From contig JACMOT010000349.1 in NCBI GenBank assembly GCA_014377915.1, forward strand, positions 1 to 16,999: a stretch of DNA of 16,999 nt, written 5' to 3'. Under the pieces are notes generated by a model. The model was not told where the DNA came from. It saw nothing but the letters and a program-made list of their open reading frames with translations, and did no database searches. Position 1 is the first letter of the stretch, and the number at the start of each line of letters is the position of its first letter. Origin of the DNA: Tardiphaga sp. (GTDB taxonomy: Bacteria; Pseudomonadota; Alphaproteobacteria; Rhizobiales; Xanthobacteraceae). Both the position numbers and the translations under genes were made by a program. Of the stretch, positions 6,802 to 16,006 are shown one piece after another.

Positions 6802-7779
6802 ATGACGAAATCCACCGCGTCCGCTCTGAAACCCTATGTCGAGCCGTTTCGCGTCGATTGCGGCAAGGCGTTTCAGCTCGATGGGCATCATACCGGCGAG
6901 CGGGGCGGGCTACACAAGGAAACCGGCAAGAAGATCATCGAGGCCAACCGGGTTCGGCTTTCCGAGCTGCAGGAGAAGCTCTATGCGCAGGATCGCTGGT
7001 CGCTGCTGCTGATCTTCCAGGGCATGGATCCCGCCGGTAAGGACAGCGCCATCAAGAGCGTGTTCGACGGCATCAATCCGCAGGGCTGCGAGGTCACCTC
7101 GTTCAAGACGCCGTCCTCGAACGAGCTCGATCACGACTTCATGTGGCGCAGCACCGTCCATCTGCCGCAGCGCGGCCGGATCGGCATCTTCAACCGCTCT
7201 TATTATGAGGAATGCCTGGTGGTGCGCGTGCACCCCGAGATTCTGGCCAACCAGAAGATCCCGCATGAGCTGGTGACCAAGAATATCTGGCGCGACCGTT
7301 TCGAGGATATCTCGGCGTTCGAGAAGTATCTCGCGCGCAACGGCACCGTGGTGCTGAAGTTCTTTCTCAATGTCTCGAAGGAGGAGCAGCGCCTGCGTTT
7401 CCTCGACCGGCTCGATGAGCCCGCCAAGAACTGGAAGTTTTCCACCGCTGATATCACCGAGCGGGCGATGTGGGACAAGTACCAGCACGCCTATCAGGAC
7501 ATGATCGCGGGCACCGCCAGCGCGCACGGGCCGTGGCATGTGGTGCCGGCGGACCATAAATGGTTCGCCCGGGTAGTGATCGGATCGACCATCGTCAGCG
7601 CGCTGGAAAAGCTTGATCTGAAATTCCCGCTGGTGGATGGGGAGGCGCTGGAGAAGCTCACGCCGATTCGCGAAGCGCTGGAACAGGAGGCGCCGGTTGC
7701 GGAGCCGAAGGCGGTGGTGATGAAGACCGGACAGAAAAAGGCCAAGGCCGCGACGAAGAAGGTGCCCGCGAAGGCGTGA
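6802..7779 (+). CDS. ppk2: PPK2-family polyphosphate:nucleotide phosphotransferase
   Basis: The 325-residue cytoplasmic protein belongs to the PPK2 family, which moves phosphate between polyphosphate and nucleotides. The P-loop GMDPAGKDS is at 74-82, the second conserved block GRIGIFNRSYYEECLVVRVHP at 125-145, and the lid segment with RFEDISAFEKYL near 166-177. KTPSSNELDHDFMWR (102-116) resembles the single-domain group named polyphosphate:nucleotide phosphotransferase, which often phosphorylates AMP or ADP. I cannot decide AMP versus ADP preference. After residue 290 there is a non-catalytic tail ending in a Lys/Ala-rich, histone-H1-like stretch (KKAKAATKKVPAKA). It starts 33 bases after the NUDIX gene; CTGGAG at 6785-6790 is a rather distant ribosome binding site. 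Confidence 0.9.
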   Translation: MTKSTASALKPYVEPFRVDCGKAFQLDGHHTGERGGLHKETGKKIIEANRVRLSELQEKLYAQDRWSLLLIFQGMDPAGKDSAIKSVFDGINPQGCEVTSFKTPSSNELDHDFMWRSTVHLPQRGRIGIFNRSYYEECLVVRVHPEILANQKIPHELVTKNIWRDRFEDISAFEKYLARNGTVVLKFFLNVSKEEQRLRFLDRLDEPAKNWKFSTADITERAMWDKYQHAYQDMIAGTASAHGPWHVVPADHKWFARVVIGSTIVSALEKLDLKFPLVDGEALEKLTPIREALEQEAPVAEPKAVVMKTGQKKAKAATKKVPAKA

Positions 7780-7793
7780 GATCGTTTCCGCGC

Positions 7794-7911
7794 GTCGTCC
7801 CCCGCGAAGGCGGAAACGCATAACCTCCGAAGGTTTTGATAGCACAACGGAATCTGCGCTGTGCCGCTACGGGCGACTGCGCGTCTGGGTCTCCGCCATC
7901 GCGGGGACGAC
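7794..7911. repeat. Palindromic intergenic repeat element
   Basis: The arms 7794-7817 and 7889-7911 are inverted copies sharing the GTCGTCCCC-GCGA core, with a one-base bulge and two substitutions. The interior carries a smaller palindrome, AACCT-CCGA-AGGTT at 7822-7835. It fills most of the 149 bases between the convergent PPK2 and DapA-like genes and probably also ends both transcripts. Repeats bounded by GTCGTCCCCGCG arms are, from memory, common in this bacterial family. It is a different family from the elements at 121-266 and 4349-4388. Confidence 0.7.
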
Positions 7912-7928
7912 ATCGGGCGTGTGGCTAG

Positions 7929-8822
7929 CTATCCAAGCGCCAATTCCCTCAACACAGTCCTGATCCTTGCTTGCACCACGTCCGGCAACGGCAAAATCGG
8001 TCGCGGCGGCACAGCCTCCACGCCCTTGATCGCGGCAGCGGCGTACATCACCCGCAGGCTGGAGAATTCCTTGAACAGCGCCCACAGCGGCTGCATCGCG
8101 TTGTCGAGCCGACGCGCCTCGGCGACGTCACCCGCTTGCACCGCGCGCACGATGGCCAGGCAAGCATTGGGAAATAGTCCGGCAGCGACGCCGTACCAGG
8201 CATCGCCGCCGGCGATCAACGCTTCGGTCGCATGCCAGTCGCCAGAGAACCCGACCGAGAAACCCGGTGGCACCACGGCGCGCAATTGCGCGAGATGGCC
8301 GGCGACGAGGTCGGCCGCTGGCGCCGCGCTCTTGACCGACACGACGCCGGGGATGTGCGCGATGCGCCCGATCAGGTCGGCGGAAAAGCGAAAATGCGTG
8401 GTGCCGAAATTGTCGTAGATGCAGATCGGCAGGTCGCTCGCGGCGGCGACGGCGGAAAAATGCTCGAACACCTCGGCGTCGGTGAGCGGCGTGTAGGACA
8501 CCGGGGCCAGCAGGCCTGCGGCAGCACCAGCAGCCTTGGCATCCTCCGCCAGCGCAATGGCCTCGTCGGTTCGCAACGCGCCGATCCCAACCAGCACAGG
8601 CACTTGGCCATTGGCTTGTTCCAGCGCGGCATCCGTCGCGCGGCGCCTCTCCCCCCGCGACAGAAACGGGTAGCTGCCGGTGCTGCCGAGCAGCCCGATC
8701 GAATCGACCCGCGCCGCCACCAGCGGCGTCAGCAACCGTTTCAGCGCGGATGTGTCGACCTGGCCCGCGGCATCGGCCGGTGTGATCGGGAAAGCCGATA
8801 GGCCCTTCAGGAAATTCGTCAT
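7929..8822 (-). CDS. DapA-superfamily (DHDPS/NAL) class I lyase or aldolase
   Basis: The 297-residue protein is a complete TIM-barrel member of the dihydrodipicolinate synthase / N-acetylneuraminate lyase family. Schiff-base lysine K164 (VVSVKSA) and the catalytic tyrosine Y136 (ICIYDN) are in place, as is a GSTGS loop at 46-50 corresponding to GTTGE. The arginine that in true DapA follows the tyrosine by five residues and binds the aspartate-semialdehyde carboxylate is replaced by T141. It is therefore probably not the lysine-pathway enzyme but a lyase, aldolase or dehydratase for another 2-keto acid. GAGGA at 8827-8831 supports the ATG. It diverges from the chemoreceptor gene; no pathway partner is adjacent. 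Confidence 0.88.
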   Translation of the reverse strand: MTNFLKGLSAFPITPADAAGQVDTSALKRLLTPLVAARVDSIGLLGSTGSYPFLSRGERRRATDAALEQANGQVPVLVGIGALRTDEAIALAEDAKAAGAAAGLLAPVSYTPLTDAEVFEHFSAVAAASDLPICIYDNFGTTHFRFSADLIGRIAHIPGVVSVKSAAPAADLVAGHLAQLRAVVPPGFSVGFSGDWHATEALIAGGDAWYGVAAGLFPNACLAIVRAVQAGDVAEARRLDNAMQPLWALFKEFSSLRVMYAAAAIKGVEAVPPRPILPLPDVVQARIRTVLRELALG

Positions 8823-8994
8823 CTTGTCCTCATTACGCGTGATCCGGAGCCGAAAGACAGGCGGTGACCATCCTTAATGGTAGTTTAATACGCGGGAGTT
8901 ACGCTTGACCATTCGATCTAACAATCTGTTCGCCGGCGTTTCCTCCGTATTGAAGCCGCGATCAACGTCTTTTTGATTTCCCAGGAGTGGCAAG
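8823..8994. promoter_or_regulatory. Divergent promoter region, DapA-like / chemoreceptor
   Basis: The 172 bases between two divergent starts are more AT-rich than their surroundings and should hold both promoters. AGGAG at 8983-8987 is the ribosome binding site for the chemoreceptor. A TTGACC box is present at 8905-8910, but I see no matching -10 at normal spacing and no obvious operator. Confidence 0.4.
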
Positions 8995-10674
8995 ATGCTC
9001 GCCAGGCTCTCTATCCGCGACAAGATCACGGTTGTGGTCTCGTTCCTGCTGATTGCGCTGTGCGGCATGGGAGCCCTGGCCATTCGGCAGATGAGCGCGA
9101 TCAATGGCGCCACGGTCGAGATCGTCGAGAGCTGGTTGCCCGGGGTGCGCGTGCTTGGTGAGATCCGGGTGTCGACCATCACCTACCCCGCCACGCTGCG
9201 CAACCACCTGTTGGCCGCGGACGAGGCCGGCAAGCGCCGCCAGGAAACCATTATGGACCGCTTCGCCGAGGCGCTGGACAAAGCGCGCAAGGCCTACGAG
9301 CCGATGATCGCCTCTGCCGAGGAGCGCGCCAACTACGACGAATTCAGCCGGCTGTGGGCGGACTATGTCGGCGAAGTGAAGCGGGTGATGGCGCTGTCGC
9401 TTCGGAACGAGATCAACGAGGCCCGCGATCTGAACGCCCAGGTCACCCAGCTCAGCGTCAAGGCCGATGATGCGCTGTTGAAAAACATCGCGCTGAAAAA
9501 CAACGGCGCCGATGCCGTCGGCTTGCGAGCGGCCGAGAGTTACCAGACCGCGATGAAGATCGTGGTGGGCTTGCTGGCGCTGGCTGTGATCATCGGTGTA
9601 GGCGCGGCGATCTACATGATCCGCGACGTATCGCGTGGCATCGGCTCGATCATCACCCCGATGCGGGCACTCGGCGCCGGCGACCTCACCGCCGAGGTCC
9701 CGCATCAGGGCGAGATGAACGAAATCGGCGCCATGGCGGACACGTTGCAGGTCTTCAAACAGGCGTTGATTGCCAAGCAGGCTGATGACGCGGCGGCGAC
9801 CGTCGAGGCGCAGGCCAAGATCGAGCGCGGGCGGCGCGTCGATCAGTTCACCCGCGAATTCGAGGCGCTGATCGGCGATATCGTCGAGACCGTCGCCTCA
9901 GCCTCGACCGAACTCGAATCGTCGGCGGCACGGCTGACCGCCTCCGCCGAAACCTCGCAGAGACTGACGACCATGGTGGCCGCGGCCTCGGGAGAAGCCT
10001 CGACCAACGTCCAGTCGGTGGCCTCGGCCACCGAGGAAATGTCGTCGACGGTCAACGAGATCAGTCGCCAGGTACAGAATTCCGCGCGGATCGCCAACGA
10101 CGCCGTCGCGCAGGCAAAGACGACCAATCACCGGGTCGGCGAACTGGCCAGGGCCGCGGCGCGGATCGGCGATGTCGTCGAACTCATCAACAGCATCGCA
10201 TCGCAGACCAATTTGCTGGCACTGAACGCCACTATCGAGGCTGCGCGGGCGGGCGAGGCGGGCCGCGGCTTCGCGGTGGTGGCCTCCGAGGTCAAGGCGC
10301 TCGCCGAGCAGACGGCCAAGGCCACCGGCGAGATCAGCGCCCAGATCAGCGGCATCCAGACGGCGACGCAGGATTCCGTGACGGCGATCAGCGAGATCGG
10401 CACGACGATCGGGAAGATGTCGGAGATCGCCGCCACCATCGCCGCCGCGGTGGAGCAGCAGGGCGCATCGACTCAGGAAATTTCCCGCAATGTGCAGCAG
10501 GCCGCCGACGGCACCCAGCAGGTCTCCGCCAATATCAGCCATGTGCAGCGCGGCGCCAGCGAAGCGGGGTCTGCGTCCTCGCTGGTGCTCTCGGCCGCCC
10601 GCTCCCTGTCCGGCGAAAGCAGCCGGCTGAAGCGCGAGGTCGGTAAATTCCTGGATTCAGTGAACGCGGCGTGA
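8995..10674 (+). CDS. Methyl-accepting chemotaxis protein
   Basis: The 559-residue receptor has a first membrane helix (about 10-30), a periplasmic helical-bundle sensor of about 155 residues (four-helix-bundle type by length and character), a second membrane helix (187-209), a HAMP segment (about 210-262, with [15 protein letters not shown]) and a long signalling coiled coil. The CheA/CheW-binding hairpin tip is clear at about 395-440 ([39 protein letters not shown]). The C-terminus (KFLDSVNAA) lacks a CheR/CheB-tethering pentapeptide, as in most receptors outside enterics. No che genes are adjacent, so it feeds a pathway encoded elsewhere. Ligand is not predictable from the sensor sequence. 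Confidence 0.95.
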   Translation: MLARLSIRDKITVVVSFLLIALCGMGALAIRQMSAINGATVEIVESWLPGVRVLGEIRVSTITYPATLRNHLLAADEAGKRRQETIMDRFAEALDKARKAYEPMIASAEERANYDEFSRLWADYVGEVKRVMALSLRNEINEARDLNAQVTQLSVKADDALLKNIALKNNGADAVGLRAAESYQTAMKIVVGLLALAVIIGVGAAIYMIRDVSRGIGSIITPMRALGAGDLTAEVPHQGEMNEIGAMADTLQVFKQALIAKQADDAAATVEAQAKIERGRRVDQFTREFEALIGDIVETVASASTELESSAARLTASAETSQRLTTMVAAASGEASTNVQSVASATEEMSSTVNEISRQVQNSARIANDAVAQAKTTNHRVGELARAAARIGDVVELINSIASQTNLLALNATIEAARAGEAGRGFAVVASEVKALAEQTAKATGEISAQISGIQTATQDSVTAISEIGTTIGKMSEIAATIAAAVEQQGASTQEISRNVQQAADGTQQVSANISHVQRGASEAGSASSLVLSAARSLSGESSRLKREVGKFLDSVNAA

Positions 10675-10682
10675 GGACGCGT

Positions 10683-10745
10683 CAAAAGGCGGATTGTAGG
10701 TCAGCTATCCTGACCCTCTTAGACGTTGCGGCGTCGCGCCTTTTG
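10683..10745 (+). terminator. Possible terminator structure after the chemoreceptor gene
   Basis: CAAAAGGCG at 10683-10691 and CGCCTTTTG at 10737-10745 form a perfect 9-bp stem. It encloses a second perfect hairpin, GGTCAG-CTATC-CTGACC at 10699-10715. The outer 3' arm ends in TTTT followed by GCGTTT. The large loop makes it non-canonical, but its place right after the stop codon at 10674 suits a transcript end. Confidence 0.45.
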
Positions 10746-10753
10746 CGTTTACA

Positions 10754-10784
10754 ACGGTTTACGTTCGCTGCGGCAATAAACCGT
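10754..10784. promoter_or_regulatory. Inverted repeat upstream of the leuA leader
   Basis: ACGGTTTA at 10754-10761 and TAAACCGT at 10777-10784 are perfect 8-bp inverted repeats, 15 bases apart. They lie 41 bases upstream of the leader-peptide ATG, where the leuA promoter is expected. They could be an operator for a regulator, or a hairpin belonging to the upstream transcript. I found no convincing -35/-10 pair with which to place the promoter. Confidence 0.35.
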
Positions 10785-10824
10785 CAAGGGTTTGAGTCGA
10801 GAGTGTGGGCTTGAAGGTGTGGCG

Positions 10825-10950
10825 ATGCTGATTCGCAGCGAAATGGTTGGAGTTCACGGGACAGGGGCAATCGCCACTGGTTCCGAAGCGATTCCGGCTG
10901 CGCTGCTGTCCGCCCTTCTCGGCGGGCTGCTTCTTCTTATCTGCCCCTGA
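10825..10950 (+). CDS. Leucine-rich leader peptide upstream of leuA
   Basis: A 41-codon frame starts at ATG 10825 with GAAGG at 10813-10817 (7 bases away) and ends at TGA 10948-10950. The last 15 residues are LLSALLGGLLLLICP: 8 of the 15 are leucine. Leucine is encoded by CTG CTG, CTT CTC and CTG CTT CTT CTT; CTT is uncommon in the neighbouring genes, which mostly use CTG. The stop codon lies inside the 5' arm of a strong hairpin (10944-10986), and leuA starts 101 bases further on. This is the layout of a ribosome-mediated attenuator: ribosomes stall at the Leu codons when charged leucyl-tRNA is scarce. An internal ATG at 10843 could also start a shorter peptide with the same control codons. 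Confidence 0.75.
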   Translation: MLIRSEMVGVHGTGAIATGSEAIPAALLSALLGGLLLLICP

Positions 10951-10999
10951 GCGCCGTCTGGGCCATTTGGCCTGGGCACTCAGGGGTTCGTGAGATTTT
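10862..10999 (+). promoter_or_regulatory. Candidate leucine attenuator (antiterminator/terminator switch)
   Basis: The segment around the leader stop can pair in two exclusive ways. Downstream, CCCCTGAG (10944-10951) pairs with CTCAGGGG (10979-10986), and the stem continues inward with a 9-bp helix closed by ATTT (some G-T pairs), giving a terminator-like hairpin. TTTT follows only at 10996-10999, so the U tract is weak and displaced. Upstream, TGCCCCTG (10942-10949) is exactly complementary to CAGGGGCA (10862-10869), an 8-bp antiterminator. A ribosome stalled at the first Leu codons (10903-10908) leaves the upstream pairing free to form; one stalled at 10927-10938 would cover the terminator arm itself. 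Either would favour readthrough into leuA. Confidence 0.6.
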
Positions 11000-11051
11000 C
11001 AGCTCCCTCCGGCGCCCGGACCGCGGCACCCCCGACCCAAGGAATATTCCC

Positions 11052-12629
<1,578 letters not shown>

Positions 12630-12658
12630 TGGCTTCCTAAAGCCCTGACGCTAACTTT

Positions 12659-12684
12659 AATGCGGTGCTCCGGCGCCGCATTTT
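12659..12684 (+). terminator. Rho-independent terminator after leuA
   Basis: AATGCGGTGC at 12659-12668 and GCGCCGCATT at 12673-12682 form a 10-bp stem (one G-T pair) with the 4-base loop TCCG, followed by TTTT at 12681-12684. It lies 30 bases after the leuA stop and separates leuA from the TRAP operon. Confidence 0.85.
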
Positions 12685-12819
12685 GCGTTGCAGCACGTTA
12701 TTCAGGCCGCCCCCTGCGAAGGGGCAATGGCATTTGTTGGCTGACGTCTGTATTGCTGCGCTTGGCGTACAAGTCGGAAGCCGCTCAAGAGCTTCCTGAT
12801 CGCGACTCGGGAGAAACAT
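12685..12819 (+). promoter_or_regulatory. Upstream region of the TRAP transporter operon
   Basis: The dctPQM promoter should lie here, between the leuA terminator and the dctP ATG. Two small hairpins are visible: GCCCC (12709-12713) with GGGGC (12721-12725), and GAAGC with GCTTC around 12777-12795. GGGAG at 12809-12813 is the ribosome binding site. I could not assign promoter boxes with confidence. Confidence 0.35.
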
Positions 12820-13821
12820 ATGCGCAACTTCATTCTGGCCGCTGCCTCGGTTGCAGCGCTCGCTTTGATCGGGCCTGCTTCCGCGCAAGCGCCCGTCGTC
12901 ATCAAGTTCAGCCACGTGGTGGCGCCGAACACGCCCAAGGGGCAGGGCGCAGAGAAATTCAAGGAACTCGCCGAGAAATATACCGGCGGCAAGGTCAAGG
13001 TCGAGATCTATCCGAACTCGCAGCTCTACAAGGACAAGGAAGAGGTCGAGGCGCTGCAGCTTGGCGCAGTGCAGATGCTGGCACCGTCGCTGGCCAAGTT
13101 CGGTCCGCTCGGCGTCAAGGAATTCGAGGTGTTCGATCTGCCCTACATCCTTCCGGACAAGGCCGCGCTGACGCGCATCACCACCGGGCCGATCGGCAAG
13201 GGCCTGCTCGCCAAGCTGGAACCCAAGGGCATCAAGGGTCTCGCTTACTGGGACAATGGCTTTAAAATCATGACGTCCAACAAGCCGATGCACAAGGTCG
13301 CCGACTTCCAGGGCCTGAAAATGCGTATCCAGTCGTCCAAGGTGCTGGAAGCCCAGATGCGCGCGCTTGGCGCGATCCCGCAGGTGCTGGCGTTCTCCGA
13401 AGTGTACCAGGCGATGCAGACCGGCGTGGTCGACGGCAATGAGAACACACCGTCCAATGTCTACACGCAGAAAATGCACGAAGTGCAGAAGCAGATGACA
13501 CTCTCCAACCACGGCTATATCGGCTACGCCGTGATCGTGAACAAGAAGTTTTGGGACGGGCTGCCGGCGGACGTCAAGCCGCAGGTCGAGAAGGCCATGG
13601 ATGAAGCCACGGTCTACACCAACAGCCTGTCGCAGACAGAAAACGACGATGCGCTGGTCGCGATGAAGAAGGCTGGTACGACCACCTTCTACGAGTTGAC
13701 GCCGGAAGAGCGCGCCGAATGGATGAAGGCCCTGGAGCCCGTGACCCAGGACATGGCGTCGCGCGTCGGCAAGGATCTGATCGCGGCTTTCCAGAAGGAA
13801 GCCAATGCCAAGACCAACTGA
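12820..13821 (+). CDS. dctP: TRAP transporter solute-binding protein, DctP family
   Basis: The 333-residue periplasmic binding protein has a signal peptide (MRNFILAAASVAALALIGPASAQA, residues 1-24). The mature part is a DctP-type TRAP receptor: IKFSHVVAPNTPKGQGAEKF, PNSQLYKDKEEVEALQLGAVQM, and GLKMRIQSSKVLEAQMRALG with R169, the conserved arginine position that pairs with the ligand carboxylate in this family. VVDGNENTPSNVY at 203-215 is the conserved block contributing N209. These features suggest an organic acid such as a C4-dicarboxylate, but the exact ligand is not decidable. It is first in the operon with dctQ and dctM; a hairpin after it may set its higher expression. Confidence 0.93.
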   Translation: MRNFILAAASVAALALIGPASAQAPVVIKFSHVVAPNTPKGQGAEKFKELAEKYTGGKVKVEIYPNSQLYKDKEEVEALQLGAVQMLAPSLAKFGPLGVKEFEVFDLPYILPDKAALTRITTGPIGKGLLAKLEPKGIKGLAYWDNGFKIMTSNKPMHKVADFQGLKMRIQSSKVLEAQMRALGAIPQVLAFSEVYQAMQTGVVDGNENTPSNVYTQKMHEVQKQMTLSNHGYIGYAVIVNKKFWDGLPADVKPQVEKAMDEATVYTNSLSQTENDDALVAMKKAGTTTFYELTPEERAEWMKALEPVTQDMASRVGKDLIAAFQKEANAKTN

Positions 13822-13865
13822 AAAGACCAGCTGACGAGGATCGCCTGATTCGGCGACACGACAAG

Positions 13866-13890
13866 AGTGGTCCGGTCCGTCCGGGCCACT
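13866..13890 (+). terminator. Intercistronic hairpin between dctP and dctQ
   Basis: AGTGGTCCGG at 13866-13875 and CCGGGCCACT at 13881-13890 form a 10-bp stem (one G-T pair) with a 5-base loop, followed only by TTTCGT. The U tract is too short for full termination. Such hairpins between a binding-protein gene and its membrane subunits often act as partial terminators or protect the upstream mRNA, keeping the receptor in excess. Confidence 0.65.
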
Positions 13891-13968
13891 TTCGTCCATC
13901 AGGCAGGTTACCAGCCTTCTTTCTGATGGTTTCAATGTTCGACGGCACGGCCGCGGTGGGGAAAGAAT

Positions 13969-14580
13969 TTGAGATATTTCATGCGAGTCCTCGATCGCCT
14001 CGAGGAGACCCTGATCGCAACCCTGATCGCGCTTGCGACCATCATCATTTTCATTGCGGTCACGCATCGTTACGCCACCGACTTCGTCGTTACCCATCGC
14101 ACCTGGCCGGGCGCGATGGCGAGCTATAAATTCTTGAGCGGCATTCATCTGTCCTGGGCGCAGGAGCTTTGCATCTACATGTTCGTGTGGATGGCGAAGT
14201 TCGGCGCCGCCTATGGCGTACGCACCGGCATTCATGTCGGCGTCGACGTGCTGGTGCTGGCGCTCAGCCCGAAGTGGCGCAAGGGCACCATTCTGTTCGG
14301 CCTTCTGTGCGGCGCGCTGTTCACCGGCATCATCGGGACCATGGGCGCGAGCTTCGTGATCGGCCTGTCGCAGACCGACCAGACCTCCCCCGATCTCGAA
14401 CTGCCGAGCTGGATCGTCTACCTTTGCATTCCGCTCGGCTCCTATCTGATGTGCTTCCGCTTCCTGCAGGTCGCCTTCAACTACGTCCGCTCCGGCGACC
14501 TGCCGCATCACGACCACAGCCATGTTGAAGGCATCGACGTCGATCCGGCGCTTGGTCCCACGCCGGAGGGCGCCCGATGA
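13969..14580 (+). CDS. dctQ: TRAP transporter small permease, DctQ family
   Basis: The 203-residue inner-membrane protein has four hydrophobic segments (about 13-34, 62-84, 105-131, 147-171). The second holds the DctQ pattern WAQELCIYMFVWMAKFGAAYGVR followed by an H (62-89). The start is uncertain: TTG at 13969 has GGGGA at 13957-13961 at good spacing, whereas the ATG at 13981, four codons later, has only a weak GAG. I prefer the TTG, which gives MRYFMRVLDRLEE. The loop between helices 1 and 2 is somewhat long. The cytoplasmic tail has an HHDHSH cluster at 180-185. The stop overlaps the dctM ATG by four bases. Confidence 0.9.
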   Translation: MRYFMRVLDRLEETLIATLIALATIIIFIAVTHRYATDFVVTHRTWPGAMASYKFLSGIHLSWAQELCIYMFVWMAKFGAAYGVRTGIHVGVDVLVLALSPKWRKGTILFGLLCGALFTGIIGTMGASFVIGLSQTDQTSPDLELPSWIVYLCIPLGSYLMCFRFLQVAFNYVRSGDLPHHDHSHVEGIDVDPALGPTPEGAR

Positions 14581-15902
14581 CCACCCTGATCATCTTCGCG
14601 CTGCTGATCGCGCTCATGCTCACCGGCATGCCGATCTCGATCGCGCTCGGCCTGACGGTGCTGACCTTCCTGTTCTTCCTCACCCAGGTACCGATCGAGG
14701 CGGTGGCGCTGAAATTGTTCACCGGCATCGAGAATTTCGAGATCATGGCGATCCCGTTCTTCATCCTGGCTGGCAACTTCCTCACCCATGGCGGCGTCGC
14801 CAGGCGCATGATCAATTTCGCGACCTCGATGGTCGGGCACTGGTACGGCGGGCTGGGCCTCGCCGGCGTGATGGCCTGCGCGCTGTTTGCTGCGATCTCG
14901 GGCTCATCGCCCGCAACTGTCATCGCTATCGGCTCGATCCTGCTGCCGGCGATGGTCGCGCAGGGCTTTCCGAAGCGGTTCGGCGCGGGCGTCATCACCA
15001 CGTCGGGCGCATTGGGCATCCTGATCCCGCCGTCGATCGTGATGGTGATCTATGCGGTGGCCACCGGCGGCAGCGTTGCGCTGGGTCCGGACGGCGCGCG
15101 CGTGACATCCGCTTCGGTCGGACAATTGTTCATCGCCGGCGTCATTCCCGGCATCATGCTGGCGACGTTGCTGGGCCTCACCACGGTGTACCGGGCCTGG
15201 AAATACGACTATCCGCGACTGCCGAAAGCGTCGTGGATGGAGCGGCTAAAGGCGTTCCGTGAATGCGTCTGGGGGTTGCTGCTGATCGTCATCGTGCTCG
15301 GGGGCATCTATCGCGGCCTGTTCACGCCGACGGAAGCCGCGGCGATGAGCGCGGTCTATGCCTTCGTCATCGCGGTGTTCGTCTACAAGGACATGACGCT
15401 GAAGGACGTGCCGCGGGTGCTGCTGGGATCGGCCAGCATGAGCGCGATGATCCTCTACATCATCACCAATGCGGTGCTGTTCTCGTTCCTGATGACATCG
15501 GAGCAGATCCCGCAGCAACTTACCGCCTGGATGGTGGACAAGGGGGTGAACTGGATCACCTTCCTGATTTTCGTCAACATCCTGCTGCTGGTCGCCGGCA
15601 ATGTGATGGAGGCAAGTTCCATCGTGCTGATCACGGCGCCGATCCTGTTCCCGATCGCCGTCAAGCTGGGGATCCATCCGGTGCATCTCGGCATCCTGAT
15701 GGTGGTCAACATGGAGGTCGGCATGTGCCATCCGCCGGTCGGCCTCAATCTTTATGTCGCTTCCGGCATCGCCAAGATGGGCATCACCGAACTGACCATC
15801 GCGGTATGGCCCTGGCTGCTGACCATGCTGATCTTCCTCGGCGTGGTGACTTTCGTGCCAGAGATCTCGCTATGGCTGCCGCGCGTGCTCGGCATGTTGT
15901 GA
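14577..15902 (+). CDS. dctM: TRAP transporter large permease, DctM family
   Basis: The 441-residue polytopic protein is the ion-coupled transport subunit of the TRAP system. It has about twelve hydrophobic segments. Family blocks are IPFFILAGNFLTHGGVARRMI near 59-79, ISGSSPATVIAIGSILLPAM near 107-126, GALGILIPPSIVMVIYA at about 143-159, and the C-terminal repeat GNVMEASSIVLITAPILFPIA with NMEVGMCHPPVGLNLYVASG. It uses an ion gradient to take up the acid delivered by DctP. ATG overlaps the dctQ stop (ATGA), showing translational coupling. I see no clear terminator in the 104 bases after its stop. Confidence 0.95.
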   Translation: MTTLIIFALLIALMLTGMPISIALGLTVLTFLFFLTQVPIEAVALKLFTGIENFEIMAIPFFILAGNFLTHGGVARRMINFATSMVGHWYGGLGLAGVMACALFAAISGSSPATVIAIGSILLPAMVAQGFPKRFGAGVITTSGALGILIPPSIVMVIYAVATGGSVALGPDGARVTSASVGQLFIAGVIPGIMLATLLGLTTVYRAWKYDYPRLPKASWMERLKAFRECVWGLLLIVIVLGGIYRGLFTPTEAAAMSAVYAFVIAVFVYKDMTLKDVPRVLLGSASMSAMILYIITNAVLFSFLMTSEQIPQQLTAWMVDKGVNWITFLIFVNILLLVAGNVMEASSIVLITAPILFPIAVKLGIHPVHLGILMVVNMEVGMCHPPVGLNLYVASGIAKMGITELTIAVWPWLLTMLIFLGVVTFVPEISLWLPRVLGML

Positions 15903-16006
15903 CAAAATCAGGGCGCTGATATCTCCAGCCACAGCCTTTCCAAAGCTTAAGTTGAAAGCGGCGAGGGCCGCGCTCATCTTCAGGCAACGATCCAATGGAG
16001 GCTGCC

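Noticed and set aside
10825..10950. Reading the Leu-rich small frame as an ordinary small membrane protein
   Set aside because: The hydrophobic stretch is short and sits at the very end. Its stop lies inside a hairpin and leuA follows directly, which a leader peptide explains better. A small-protein role is not fully excluded.
12637..14523. Minus-strand open frame of 628 codons opposite dctP and dctQ
   Set aside because: It is antisense to two TRAP genes with signal peptide and conserved motifs; its His/Arg/Asp/Leu-rich composition is the usual mirror of high-GC coding DNA. It also spans a terminator and an intercistronic hairpin.
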